Shown: positions 41,540-50,681 of the stretch, piece after piece
Numbering within the stretch: position 1 is the stretch's first letter
How the letters are laid out: each line of letters begins with the position of its first letter
Assembly: GCF_022819085.1 (NCBI RefSeq)
Contig: NZ_JALHAG010000004.1
Span: 496,001-560,000 of the forward strand
DNA from: Planococcus ruber
GTDB taxonomy: Bacteria; Bacillota; Bacilli; Bacillales_A; Planococcaceae
DNA length: 64,000 bases
Direction: 5' to 3'
Program-made: the position numbers and the translations under genes
The notes under the pieces: model-generated
What the model was told of the DNA's origin: nothing
The model's database searches: none
What the model saw: only the letters and a program-made list of their open reading frames with translations

Positions 41540-42334
41540 ATGAAAAATTTAACCCCTGAAACACAAATTGCTATTTTTGAAGCAATGTTGAATGGCAGTC
41601 GTGTAGCGACTGTTGTGACAGATCCGCAGCAGCAAGATAACCCGATTATTTATACGAATAAAACTTTTGAAAAACTGACCGGCTACTCCCGTGAAGAGTC
41701 AATCGGACACAATTGCCGCTTTTTGCAAGGGCCGGAAACGGATCAAGCAGCGATTCAGCAATTAAGAGATGCCATTGCCAACAAAGAGCAAACTACTGTG
41801 ACCATAAAGAACTTCCGTAAAGACGGTACAGCTTTCTGGAACCGTTTGAATATTGAACCTATAACTATAGAAGACCATCTATACTTCATCGGAACCCAGA
41901 CAGATGTTTCAACTGAAGAATATCAGCGCCTTTTGCTTGCAGAAAAAGAGGACGAAATCAATCGTCTGCTGCTGCCGATTTTACCCATCCACGAAAACTT
42001 GGGTGCTGTCTCATTAGTCGGCAAAATGAATGAAGAGCGTTTTACTGTTTTAACTGAAAAATTGAGTGAATACGTCCAAAAGAATGCAACCCGCCATATC
42101 ATTATTGATATTTCCGGCGTCATTTGGGAAGAAAGCTTCTTATATGTCCGGCTCTTAATGATTCAGGATGTCCTTCGCCTAATGGGCGGAACTTTGTATA
42201 TTACCGGCATCACACCAAAGACTGCTATCGAAATCTCCAGCATGCAAGCACCTGAGCATTCCCTTCGGACGTTCTCGACCGTTCAGCAAGCGATTGAAAC
42301 CGTGATGGGTGCTAACGGAAAACTGAACAACTAA
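41540..42334 (+). CDS. ytvA: LOV-STAS blue-light photoreceptor, YtvA-like
   Basis: 264 residues with the same layout and length as B. subtilis YtvA (261). The LOV/PAS domain covers about 10-125, with the flavin-binding NCRFLQG and the reactive cysteine at Cys59; the linker is a helix near 130-147; the STAS domain covers about 150-258 (IIIDISGVIWEE). Blue light forms a flavin-cysteine bond and turns on the sigma-B general stress pathway through the stressosome in B. subtilis. A similar role is inferred. GGAG lies about 8 nt before the ATG. Confidence 0.9.
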   Translation: MKNLTPETQIAIFEAMLNGSRVATVVTDPQQQDNPIIYTNKTFEKLTGYSREESIGHNCRFLQGPETDQAAIQQLRDAIANKEQTTVTIKNFRKDGTAFWNRLNIEPITIEDHLYFIGTQTDVSTEEYQRLLLAEKEDEINRLLLPILPIHENLGAVSLVGKMNEERFTVLTEKLSEYVQKNATRHIIIDISGVIWEESFLYVRLLMIQDVLRLMGGTLYITGITPKTAIEISSMQAPEHSLRTFSTVQQAIETVMGANGKLNN

Positions 42335-42350
42335 AACAACTAGATAAATC

Positions 42351-42398
42351 AGAAGCCTTAATCCTTTCGCAACCAACGAGGGATCAAGGCTTATTTTT
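42351..42398 (+). terminator. Terminator of the LOV-STAS gene
   Basis: AAGCCTTAATCC pairs with GGGATCAAGGCTT around a 15-nt loop, then ATTTTT. Confidence 0.75.
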
Positions 42399-42411
42399 AA
42401 GGAGGCTGTTT

Positions 42412-43002
42412 ATGTTTTCGAACGACGACTTGCAACAATTGGTTGCCGGAAGAATCATCAGCGATCAATTCCCATACGATACTCGGGACGAAAAGGAAGT
42501 CAGCGCCCATATTAACCGATTGTTCCACCGGATCTGCAGAATTCCGAATGTGGTGTGCGAAGCCGAATGGAATCATTTCGGCAGCGGCTATGCTTCTTTT
42601 GTGGAGTTTTTCTGTTATCGAAACGAGGATGTTTCTGTCATTCAAGAAAAAGCAACGATCCGTGAGGAAAAAAGAGAAGGCTTGATTATTGATATATGCC
42701 GATTGGCCCCCGCAGCCATTTTAGGTGGAGATGTCCGTTATCGAACCATCGACAGAAGGACAGGCGAAGAAATCAGCGGAGCATACGGCTCCCTTCTGGA
42801 CGGACCAGAACGATTAAACGTGCCGGAGAAATTACAGCCTCTTGCTTCTCAATTGGTCCAAGCATTGAAAGAATTTGGCTACGAAGAAATGGAAGCCGAA
42901 AAGCTTGGTGAACTTCTCCCATTTCAGGGCCGGATTCCCACCCTTTATCGCAAGCCGAAAGATTACTTGATACTTGATGCTTTCTTTTATTGGGAAGACT
43001 GA
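42412..43002 (+). CDS. Hypothetical soluble protein, 196 residues
   Basis: No recognised family and no membrane segment. It contains AEWNHFGSGYASFVEFFCY and later RLAPAAILGGDVRY. AAGGAGG lies 7 nt before the ATG. A terminator separates it from the LOV gene, and a MarR gene with its own dyad follows. Probably a separate unit. Confidence 0.7.
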   Translation: MFSNDDLQQLVAGRIISDQFPYDTRDEKEVSAHINRLFHRICRIPNVVCEAEWNHFGSGYASFVEFFCYRNEDVSVIQEKATIREEKREGLIIDICRLAPAAILGGDVRYRTIDRRTGEEISGAYGSLLDGPERLNVPEKLQPLASQLVQALKEFGYEEMEAEKLGELLPFQGRIPTLYRKPKDYLILDAFFYWED

Positions 43003-43090
43003 CTGGATTTTTTGCTTGATTATTAATTCATAAAAAATACGATTACGATTGCAATTGATCTTAAAATGAATTAAATTGAATCTAACGTAT

Positions 43091-43114
43091 TTTTTGTTGC
43101 ATTTGCAACAAAAA
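43091..43114. promoter_or_regulatory. Candidate MarR operator before MarR-paiA-paiB
   Basis: TTTTTGTTGCA and TGCAACAAAAA are exact reverse complements separated by only 2 nt. The dyad ends 14 nt before the ATG of the MarR gene, just before its ribosome site. A TTGCAwwTGCAA core is common for MarR-type operators. Confidence 0.6.
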
Positions 43115-43128
43115 GAAAGGCGGCAGCC

Positions 43129-44123
<995 letters not shown>

Positions 44124-44136
44124 AAGGCGGAACGAT

Positions 44137-44754
44137 ATGTATATTCCAAAACAGTTTAAAGTCACTGATTTTGATGAAGTCCGGGAATTCCTCCAGCAGC
44201 ACGCGTTTGGAACACTTGTCACCACGAGAAAAGGACGGCCTATTGCCACACACCTCCCGTTCCAATTTGCAAAAGAACAGGAAGGCGATTATCTAACCGG
44301 GCATATGGCTTATGGAAATCCCCAATGGCGGACGTTCGAAACTACGGAAGAAGTGCTCGCGATGTTCCAAGGGCCGCATGCCTATATCTCCTCTTCCTGG
44401 TATGAACAGGAGAATGTCCCGACCTGGAACTATCAGTCTGTCCATGTCTACGGAACGCCTCAGCTTCTATCCGGACAAGAATTGCAGCAGGATCTGGCGG
44501 CGCTTCTGGACCAATACGAGAAGCACCGCAAACACGCTGTACTTTGGGAGACCCTGTCTCCTGAACTGCTGGAAAAAGAGCTGAAAGGCATCGTCGGCTT
44601 CAAGATTCGAATCACTGAAATCCTGGCTGCCAATAAACTCAGCCAAAATCGCAGCGAAGCGGATTACCGCAATATCGTTCAAAATTTGCAGGCAGAAGAA
44701 TCAGCTGCTTCTGTAGAAATGGCGCACGTAATGAAGAAAAAGCGCGTGTACTGA
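44137..44754 (+). CDS. paiB: PaiB-like FMN-binding protein
   Basis: 205 residues starting MYIPKQFKVTDFDEV, with FGTLVTTRKGRPIATHLPF near 28-46 and the middle motif AYISSSWYEQENVPTWNYQ. PaiB proteins bind FMN in a split-barrel fold and are linked to repression of sporulation and proteases in B. subtilis; their reaction is unknown. It is the last gene of the MarR-paiA-paiB unit. AAAGGCGGA lies about 6 nt before the ATG. Confidence 0.85.
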   Translation: MYIPKQFKVTDFDEVREFLQQHAFGTLVTTRKGRPIATHLPFQFAKEQEGDYLTGHMAYGNPQWRTFETTEEVLAMFQGPHAYISSSWYEQENVPTWNYQSVHVYGTPQLLSGQELQQDLAALLDQYEKHRKHAVLWETLSPELLEKELKGIVGFKIRITEILAANKLSQNRSEADYRNIVQNLQAEESAASVEMAHVMKKKRVY

Positions 44755-44774
44755 TTTTCCCGCACCCCTTTCGT

Positions 44775-44803
44775 TTGAAACAACGTACGAATTCAAGTAG
44801 ACT
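44775..44803 (+). promoter_or_regulatory. Sigma-A promoter of the guanidine exporter operon
   Basis: TTGAAA (44775-44780) and TAGACT (44798-44803) are 17 nt apart. The riboswitch starts about 27 nt downstream. Confidence 0.6.
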
Positions 44804-44830
44804 TTGGAGTAACCGCATATCAGAAATGTT

Positions 44831-44953
44831 TTCTAGGGTTCCGCAGCCTGCGTGCTGGCCTGGTCCGAGAGAAAACTCATAGCTTTTCGCTATGCCACGG
44901 AAGGACAAAAGCCTGGGAGAAACTGTTTTTACAGTTCTCCCAGGCTTTTTTAT
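44831..44953 (+). ncRNA. Guanidine-I (ykkC) riboswitch with terminator
   Basis: The conserved segments of the ykkC aptamer are present in order: CTAGGGTTCCGC (from 44833), CTGGTCCGAGAGAAAAC (from 44860), CACGGAAGGACAAAAGCC, then GGGAGA. The terminator hairpin AAAAGCCTGGGAGAACTG-type arm pairs with CAGTTCTCCCAGGCTTTT (44907-44951) and a T-run follows. Guanidinium binding should stop the terminator from forming and turn on the exporter genes that follow. Confidence 0.95.
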
Positions 44954-44981
44954 TTTCATTAGTTAAAAGGAGGTAGCAATC

Positions 44982-45323
44982 ATGAATTTAAATTGGCTAA
45001 AAGTCATACTGGCGTCTGTTTTTGAAGTGCTTTGGGTCATCGGGTTAAAGCATGCGGATAGTTTTTTGGAATGGACGGTTACGGTCGTTGCGATCATTAT
45101 CAGTTTTACCGTGATGATTCTGGCCGGCCGCAAACTGCCCGTCGGAACCGTTTATGCGGTATTCGTCGGGCTCGGCACCGCCGGGACGGTTCTCTCAGAT
45201 ATTCTATTATTCAAAGAACCGCTGAAAATCGAAAAATTAATTTTGGTCGGCATTTTGCTGGCAGGCGTCATAGGGCTGAAGCTCGTCACCCCTGATGCAA
45301 AACCGGAAGGAGGCGATGCGTAA
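44982..45323 (+). CDS. gdnC: SMR guanidinium exporter subunit GdnC (YkkC)
   Basis: 113 residues, four membrane segments. The essential glutamate Glu15 lies in [15 protein letters not shown], and the sequence matches B. subtilis YkkC throughout as I remember it ([19 protein letters not shown]). It works as a pair with the next gene product in guanidinium/proton exchange. AGGAGG lies about 8 nt before the ATG. The stop and the next start overlap (TAATG). Confidence 0.95.
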   Translation: MNLNWLKVILASVFEVLWVIGLKHADSFLEWTVTVVAIIISFTVMILAGRKLPVGTVYAVFVGLGTAGTVLSDILLFKEPLKIEKLILVGILLAGVIGLKLVTPDAKPEGGDA

Positions 45324-45637
45324 TGGCTTGGGCAGCACTTATACTAGCTGGCATCTGTGAAATGGTCGGCGTCGCGATGATCAATAGATTGCATCACGAC
45401 CGGAATTGGCAATCTGCCGTTCTACTCGTTTTGGGGTTCGGGGCAAGCTTTGTCTTTTTGGCCTACGCGATGGAAACTTTGCCGATGGGAACCGCTTATG
45501 CCATCTGGACTGGCATCGGGGCATCCGGCGGCGCTATTATCGGAATGCTTTTTTACAACGAATCAAAAGACTGGAAACGAATCTTTTTCATTGCCCTGGT
45601 ATTGGGGGCAGCTGTGGGGCTGAAATTAGTTTCTTAA
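45323..45637 (+). CDS. gdnD: SMR guanidinium exporter subunit GdnD (YkkD)
   Basis: 104 residues, four membrane segments, Glu13 in AGICEMVGVAMIN, and METLPMGTAYAIWTGIG. It is the second member of the two-subunit SMR exporter, closest to B. subtilis YkkD. Translation is coupled with the preceding gene. Terminator at 45643-45683. Confidence 0.95.
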   Translation: MAWAALILAGICEMVGVAMINRLHHDRNWQSAVLLVLGFGASFVFLAYAMETLPMGTAYAIWTGIGASGGAIIGMLFYNESKDWKRIFFIALVLGAAVGLKLVS

Positions 45638-45642
45638 ACGCA

Positions 45643-45683
45643 AAAGAAGGCAAAGTCTGCGGTAGACTTCGCCTTCTTTTCTT
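45643..45683 (+). terminator. Terminator of the gdnCD operon
   Basis: AAAAGAAGGCAAAGTCT pairs with AGACTTCGCCTTCTTTT (one mismatch), then CTTTT. Confidence 0.85.
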
Positions 45684-45703
45684 TTCCTCTCCTATCCAGT
45701 TAT

Positions 45704-46474
45704 TTATTGCTGTTGTTCCTGTTTCTTCTTTTTCACACTGATTAACGCGCCAACCGCTACAATTCCGAGCAGGACTCCCCAGAAAATCAATTTCCATTCG
45801 GTCGAATGGGCAAACTCATAAGGGATAAGGCCAAGCTCTTTATGCCCTAATGTAAGCACCGTCAATTTAACTCCAACCCAGCCGACAATCACAAAAGCGG
45901 TCGTCTCCAATTGCGGATAGTTCGACAATAACTTAACGAATTTATGGGCAGCAAATCGCATAATGACAAGTCCGACCAATCCGCCTGCCAACATCACTGC
46001 AAATTGGCCGGAGTTGATGCCTCCGATTTCACCGATGCCGAATAATTCCAAATGCGGCAAGGTAATAGCCAGAGCCACAGCAGCCAGCATCGAATCGATC
46101 GCAAACGCGATATCCGCCAACTCCACTTTCAATACCGTCATCCAGAACCCCGAACCTTTTGTCGCTTCCGGTTCTATCGTATGGTCTTTGCCTTTTCGTT
46201 GATCGTAAATATGCTTAAAGGCGATAAACAGCAAGTAAGCCGCTCCCAAAGCTTGAATCTGCCAAACGTCCACCAACAGCGTAATCATGAATAGTGCAGC
46301 AAAGCGGAAAACGAACGCGCCCAGTAAACCGTAGAACAATGCTTTTTTCTGCTGATCTTTCGGCAAATGCTTCACCATGACCGCCATGACCACCGCATTG
46401 TCGGCTGCCAGCAACCCTTCCAGCGCTACCAATACAAGCAGCACCCATAAATACTCCAATAAAATTGCTTCCAT
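45704..46474 (-). CDS. TerC-family membrane protein, probable manganese exporter
   Basis: 256 residues with seven to eight membrane segments. The two acidic TerC motifs are present: EGLLAADNAVVMAVM near 19-33 and ELADIAFAIDSMLAA near 118-132. Controlled by a yybP-ykoY manganese riboswitch directly upstream, like other TerC/Alx and YceF/YkoY-type exporters. GGAGGAGGAAG lies 5-7 nt before the ATG. The C-terminus is basic (VKKKKQEQQQ). Confidence 0.9.
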   Translation of the reverse strand: MEAILLEYLWVLLVLVALEGLLAADNAVVMAVMVKHLPKDQQKKALFYGLLGAFVFRFAALFMITLLVDVWQIQALGAAYLLFIAFKHIYDQRKGKDHTIEPEATKGSGFWMTVLKVELADIAFAIDSMLAAVALAITLPHLELFGIGEIGGINSGQFAVMLAGGLVGLVIMRFAAHKFVKLLSNYPQLETTAFVIVGWVGVKLTVLTLGHKELGLIPYEFAHSTEWKLIFWGVLLGIVAVGALISVKKKKQEQQQ

Positions 46475-46503
46475 CTTTCTTCCTCCTCCTGATTTTTGCC
46501 AAC

Positions 46504-46632
46504 AAAAAAGACCCTTGCCTAATAAAAGGCAAAGGTCTCGCTAAGCAAAATTGATTGCTATCACAACCGATGGCTCCGAACCATGTAATGACGACTGTGA
46601 AATAGGTTTCCCTATAGCTACTCCCCCTTGAC
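46504..46632 (-). ncRNA. yybP-ykoY manganese riboswitch with terminator
   Basis: On the reverse strand the aptamer begins GGGGGAGTAGC (plus 46617-46627), and its 3' half has GCTTAGCGAGACC, facing it. Both are the conserved loops of the yybP-ykoY family. The terminator arm GACCTTTGCC pairs with GGCAAGGGTC, then TTTTTT (46504-46509). A TATACT -10 box lies about 35-40 nt before the aptamer (near plus 46665-46670). Mn2+ binding should stabilise the aptamer and allow read-through. Confidence 0.9.
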
Positions 46633-46762
46633 ATAAAGTCAAAGTCTATTGAGTTGTAAGGCCAGTATAGCATCTCTTTCAACACTATGAACCATCATAT
46701 TTGTCTAAATTATGGCACAGCAGCCATTTAAAGCCGGAAGCCCGCATCGGCCAACCGTTTCC

Positions 46763-47761
46763 TTAAATGCTTCTTTTTGCTTCTTGGATGCGTGCTTTTT
46801 GAAATCCTTGGACAATATCCACCAAAGCAAACACAATCACCAGCACGAGGACACTGCCGACGGCCCAGTTCATATTCAGATCCGCATCGAATATCGTGTT
46901 GACTTCCGTTAAGAAACGGTTGTTGAACAAGGTTGCGTCGGTGAAAATAATGACGAACACGATCGTCGAAATAGCCTGGACAGCAGCATTCAAGACGGCC
47001 AACTTAACTGTCCATTGCCCCTCGCGCCATTTGAAAACCGATAAAACAATTTCCAATACGATGACCAGCGCGACGAGAAGCCAATAAGATACGAGAACTT
47101 CCTGATCGAATGTCGGCGTAATCAGTTCGCCGTTCCGGTAAACGCCTACCCAGCTGTCTGCATTGAAATAAAACACAGACCAAATCGCCGTCCAAATCAA
47201 ACTTCCCGCAATTTGATATTTGGTAATCCTTTTTTCTTTTGGAATATGGATGGTTTCTTTTAAATCATCCGGCGTCCATTCCTGATACTTCGACGTTAAA
47301 GGCGTTTGGGCCGTTGAATGGTCGGCTCTTTCGATGATCGCGAATACAACGGTCAGCCAGAAAAACACTTGGATGGCTGCATTGACACTTGCTGAAATCG
47401 CATTCCCGACAATTGCTGTGATGGTTTCCGCAAGCACACCCCCTCCATCTGCAGTGAAAATCGAAGTGATGAGGACGGCAATTAAGGAAACAAGGACGGC
47501 AATCGGCAAGATCAGCTTCAATAAATCGATGTAAAGATCATAGAACCGCGGTCCGATCAAATGCATCGGCCGTTCTTTATAGCCGCTGGCAAGAATTGCA
47601 GGATTTCCGAGCTTTGCCAGCACCTCTTTTACATCGTGCACTGTGTAGTCGTCCGGCAGCATATCTTCAATGGTCGAACGCAATTCCAAGGCAATGTCTT
47701 CTCTGCTCTTCTCAGGCAGCCTGCGCGTCACTTCTCCAATGTACAGCTCAATCAGATTCAT
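46763..47761 (-). CDS. HAAS-domain membrane protein
   Basis: 332 residues. Residues 1-62 are a HAAS domain (LYIGEVTRRLPEKSREDIA, LGNPAILASGY), a helical module that typically partners PadR regulators. About six membrane segments follow (near 80-100, 110-140, 180-200, 218-238, 255-275 and 300-320). Function unknown. Its start overlaps the end of the PadR gene by 14 nt. Confidence 0.8.
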   Translation of the reverse strand: MNLIELYIGEVTRRLPEKSREDIALELRSTIEDMLPDDYTVHDVKEVLAKLGNPAILASGYKERPMHLIGPRFYDLYIDLLKLILPIAVLVSLIAVLITSIFTADGGGVLAETITAIVGNAISASVNAAIQVFFWLTVVFAIIERADHSTAQTPLTSKYQEWTPDDLKETIHIPKEKRITKYQIAGSLIWTAIWSVFYFNADSWVGVYRNGELITPTFDQEVLVSYWLLVALVIVLEIVLSVFKWREGQWTVKLAVLNAAVQAISTIVFVIIFTDATLFNNRFLTEVNTIFDADLNMNWAVGSVLVLVIVFALVDIVQGFQKARIQEAKRSI

Positions 47762-48098
47762 CAGTCTCCGCTCCTTTGAGTAAAGTGTAGAGCTCCCGCG
47801 ACGTCTTTTCCCATTCTTCTTTCAGCTTCTCAAAAATTTCCGTCCCATAATCGCTCAGCACATAATATTTCCGTGGACGATTTTCGGTCGTATCCCAACT
47901 GCTTGTGACAAGTTCCTGTTTTTCTAGCCTGCGAAGCAGCGGGTACAACGTGCTTTGCTCTATCGATATCCCGCTGCTCTCCAATAATTGAACAAGCGAA
48001 TAGCCATATTGAGGCGTCTGCAGCTGGCTTAAAACGGCTAAGGTCAAAGTCCCTCTCCGCAGTTCAGTGGATAAGCTATTCAATAAGGAATTGTCCAT
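47748..48098 (-). CDS. PadR-family transcriptional regulator
   Basis: 116 residues from ATG at 48098 (GGAGG 7 nt upstream; the frame is open 12 codons further). Winged helix with RRGTLTLAVLSQL, YGYSLVQLLESSG, STLYPLLRRLEKQELV, and RKYYVLSDYG, then a dimer helix. It probably represses its own operon with the HAAS membrane protein. Confidence 0.9.
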   Translation of the reverse strand: MDNSLLNSLSTELRRGTLTLAVLSQLQTPQYGYSLVQLLESSGISIEQSTLYPLLRRLEKQELVTSSWDTTENRPRKYYVLSDYGTEIFEKLKEEWEKTSRELYTLLKGAETDESD

Positions 48099-48120
48099 TT
48101 TTACACCTCCCGATCTATAC

Positions 48121-48156
48121 TGTACGACGTACACCTTTATACTGTGTATAATACAC
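48121..48156. promoter_or_regulatory. Two dyads before padR, candidate operators
   Basis: TGTACGACGTACA (48121-48133) and GTGTATAATACAC (48144-48156) are each palindromic around one base. The second contains a TATAAT-like -10 box for the padR operon on the reverse strand (TATTATACAC). Typical for PadR self-control. Confidence 0.55.
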
Positions 48157-48210
48157 TAATATGAAATGGAAAACAATAATAATCTGATAATTCGAACTGT
48201 TTTTTGAGCA

Positions 48211-48244
48211 TAAAAAAATTGGCCCTCCAAAGAGCCAATTTCGA
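48211..48244 (-). terminator. Terminator of the Bcr/CflA-type gene
   Basis: On the reverse strand AAATTGGCTC pairs with GGGCCAATTT (one mismatch) and TTTT follows. Confidence 0.8.
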
Positions 48245-48273
48245 ACAGTCTGCAAATCCAGTTGAGTTATGCT

Positions 48274-49476
48274 TTACACAGCCTTCCGTTCCGTTTTTTT
48301 CACTAAAAACAAATAAGCCACCAAAGCAATCAGGCACATGGAAAAAATGGTCAAGCCCATCGGCACGGCGGTTTCTTCTCCGGCAATCCCGACAAGCGGT
48401 GCGCTTAATGCACCCAAGACAAATGGCAGAAGGCCGAGCAAAGCGGAAGCACTTCCCGCCGCTTTGCTCTGGGATTCCATAGCCAGTGTAAAAGACGCTG
48501 TTCCGACGATTCCGATCGATGTCACGAAAAAGAAAATCGGCACTACGACTGCCCATAATGGCCCCTGCAAAATCACGACGGCAAGCAAAACAGCTCCGGC
48601 AAGCGTCGCCCCATAAAGAGCGGTTTCAAGAAATCTCTTTTCTGAAAAGACATGGCTGAACCTTCCGACGGCATAACTGCCGATGATCAAGCCAATACCG
48701 TTCATGCCGAAAAGCAAACTGAAGACTTGCGGAGACACGCCGTAAATATTTTGATAAATGAACGGCGTTCCGGAAACATAGGCAAAGACCCCGCCGATCA
48801 AAAAACCTTGGGCCAGTGCGTACCCTGTAAATTTTTTATCTTTTAGGATGGCCGCAAAGTTAGAGAATGTAGCCCTTAAATTGCTTGGAACCCGCTGTTC
48901 CACCGGCAAACTTTCTGGCAGGCGAAAACCGGTGATCAGGAGGAGGACCACGCCTAAAATCGTTAAAGCCAGGAAAATCCCTTTCCAGTCGGCAAACAAT
49001 AGCACCCCGCTGCCTACCGAAGGGGCCAATAGCGGCACAAGATTATTTACCACCATCAATAATGCAAACAGCCGGGTTAGTTCTGCCCCGCTGCTGACAT
49101 CTCGGACAATTGCCCGGGAAATAACTAGGCCGGCAGAAGCCGCAAATCCTTGCAGAAAACGAAGGAACACAAAAACATAAATGTTCGGTGCAAATACGCA
49201 TGCGGCAGAAGCGGCGGCATAGATAAACAGCGAAATCACCAGAGGCCTGCGCCGTCCATGCACATCACTCAACGCACCGGCGACTAGCTGCCCTACCGAA
49301 AGCCCAAGCAAACACGCCGTCAAACTTAATTGGATAGAAGAAGCATTCGTTTCAAATACTTCTGCCAGGACAGGAAAAGACGGCAAATACATATCAATGG
49401 TAAAAGGGATCAAGGACGTAAGGGCACCCAGTAAAAGAATAAAGCGGACGCGTTTAAAGCCAACCAATGTTTCCAT
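48274..49476 (-). CDS. MFS multidrug transporter, Bcr/CflA type
   Basis: 400 residues, twelve membrane segments. Features of the Bcr/CflA branch are TIDMYLPSFPVLAEVF in the first loop, GQLVAGALSDVHGRRRPL as motif A, and LRFLQGFAASAGLVISRAIVRD. It probably pumps drugs or small peptides out with proton gradient. The ATG at 49476 was chosen at the family start (METLVGFKRVRFI); AGAAAGG lies 11 nt upstream. No regulator is linked. Confidence 0.85.
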   Translation of the reverse strand: METLVGFKRVRFILLLGALTSLIPFTIDMYLPSFPVLAEVFETNASSIQLSLTACLLGLSVGQLVAGALSDVHGRRRPLVISLFIYAAASAACVFAPNIYVFVFLRFLQGFAASAGLVISRAIVRDVSSGAELTRLFALLMVVNNLVPLLAPSVGSGVLLFADWKGIFLALTILGVVLLLITGFRLPESLPVEQRVPSNLRATFSNFAAILKDKKFTGYALAQGFLIGGVFAYVSGTPFIYQNIYGVSPQVFSLLFGMNGIGLIIGSYAVGRFSHVFSEKRFLETALYGATLAGAVLLAVVILQGPLWAVVVPIFFFVTSIGIVGTASFTLAMESQSKAAGSASALLGLLPFVLGALSAPLVGIAGEETAVPMGLTIFSMCLIALVAYLFLVKKTERKAV

Positions 49477-49635
49477 TCCAGCAACAACCTTTCTATATAA
49501 AAAACAGCCAATCACGCTTTTTATTTCGGAACTTGAAATACATCTTCATACAGTAGCACAAAACTTTGCCTGTATGAATTTATTTGACTTTTCATTATTT
49601 CGTTTTGTGGTTCCTGCAACGCTTTTTAATCCATA

Positions 49636-49662
49636 TAAAAACCTTCATTCTCAGAATGAAGG
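49636..49662 (-). terminator. Terminator of the iminopeptidase gene
   Basis: On the reverse strand CCTTCATTC pairs with GAATGAAGG around TGA, then TTTTTATA. Confidence 0.8.
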
Positions 49663-49674
49663 CAGATAAATCGC

Positions 49675-50547
49675 TTATTTTTCCTGTTGAACTAAAAATT
49701 CACGGATTTTTTTCATGTAGGCTTCGGGTTCTTCTACGCTTGGCATATGGGAGCTGTTTTCAAATACATGGAATTGGGCTTCCGGCACCAGGCTTGCATA
49801 ATAGGCAGTGGCTTCCGGCGTGGCCTCGTCATAGCGGCCGCAAGTGAAAAGAGCCGGCATCTTCAATTCCTGAAGCCACTCTGACGCATCGTAATCTTTC
49901 AGGGTTCCCGTCACCGTAAATTCAGAAGCGCCCCACATGAAATTGTAGATTTGCGGATTCATATTCTCCAATTCCTCGTTTACTTCAGGCGGCCATGGAT
50001 CGAGCCGGCAAAGGTGGCGGTGGTAGAAGCTGTACATAGCCGCCTGATATTCAGGAGAATCGGTCGTATGCAGGCGTTCATTTTTTTCTACGGCTTCCTG
50101 CAGTTCCAAAGGAAGTTTCTTCAGGTGATTTCGCTGATCCTGTTCCCATCTTCGCGCTTGCAGTGCCGGCCCTGAAAAAATGGCGCTTTTTACGCCTTGC
50201 GGCTGTTTGGAAAGGTAGGCTGCCAAAAGCATCGTTCCCCATGAATGGCCAAGAATATGGACTTCTTCCAGCTCGAGCGCATTTCGGACCTGTACCAGTT
50301 CTTCTACGTAGCGCTCCACCGTCCATAGCTCCGTATTTCTCGGACGGCCCGAATTGCCGCAGCCCAATTGATCGTATTGGATAATCGGACGTTCGTTGCC
50401 AAGTGCACGAAGCGGATCCCGGCTATTGCTTTTTCCGCCTGGCCCCCCGTGCAGCAGCAAGAGCGGAGTCCTTCGCCCACTGCCAGTAATGCGATACCAA
50501 ACATTCCCGCCATTAACACGAACAAACCCTTCCGTTACGTTATCCAT
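49675..50547 (-). CDS. Proline iminopeptidase-family alpha/beta hydrolase
   Basis: 290 residues with HGGPGG at 33-38, YDQLGCGNSG at 58-67, nucleophile elbow GHSWG (100-104, Ser102), the acid in CGRYDEATPE and the histidine in NSSHMPSVEEP. This set is typical of S33 peptidases that free N-terminal proline from peptides. Close relatives act on other substrates, so specificity is inferred. GGGGGAGG-type ribosome site before the ATG. Confidence 0.9.
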   Translation of the reverse strand: MDNVTEGFVRVNGGNVWYRITGSGRRTPLLLLHGGPGGKSNSRDPLRALGNERPIIQYDQLGCGNSGRPRNTELWTVERYVEELVQVRNALELEEVHILGHSWGTMLLAAYLSKQPQGVKSAIFSGPALQARRWEQDQRNHLKKLPLELQEAVEKNERLHTTDSPEYQAAMYSFYHRHLCRLDPWPPEVNEELENMNPQIYNFMWGASEFTVTGTLKDYDASEWLQELKMPALFTCGRYDEATPEATAYYASLVPEAQFHVFENSSHMPSVEEPEAYMKKIREFLVQQEK

Positions 50548-50643
50548 TTCTTCCCCTCCCCCTTCAAGATCACTTGTTTACTGATTCTTCAAGTGAAGGA
50601 TAATTCCTTTATTTCGGTATGGTTCAGAATAGGGTACTCATAG

Positions 50644-50677
50644 AAAAAAGCGCGCATCCTTAGCAGATACGCACCTT
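50644..50677 (-). terminator. Terminator of ilvE
   Basis: On the reverse strand GGTGCGTATC pairs imperfectly with GGATGCGCGC, followed by six T. It lies right after the stop codon at 50682. Confidence 0.7.
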
Positions 50678-50681
50678 TTCC

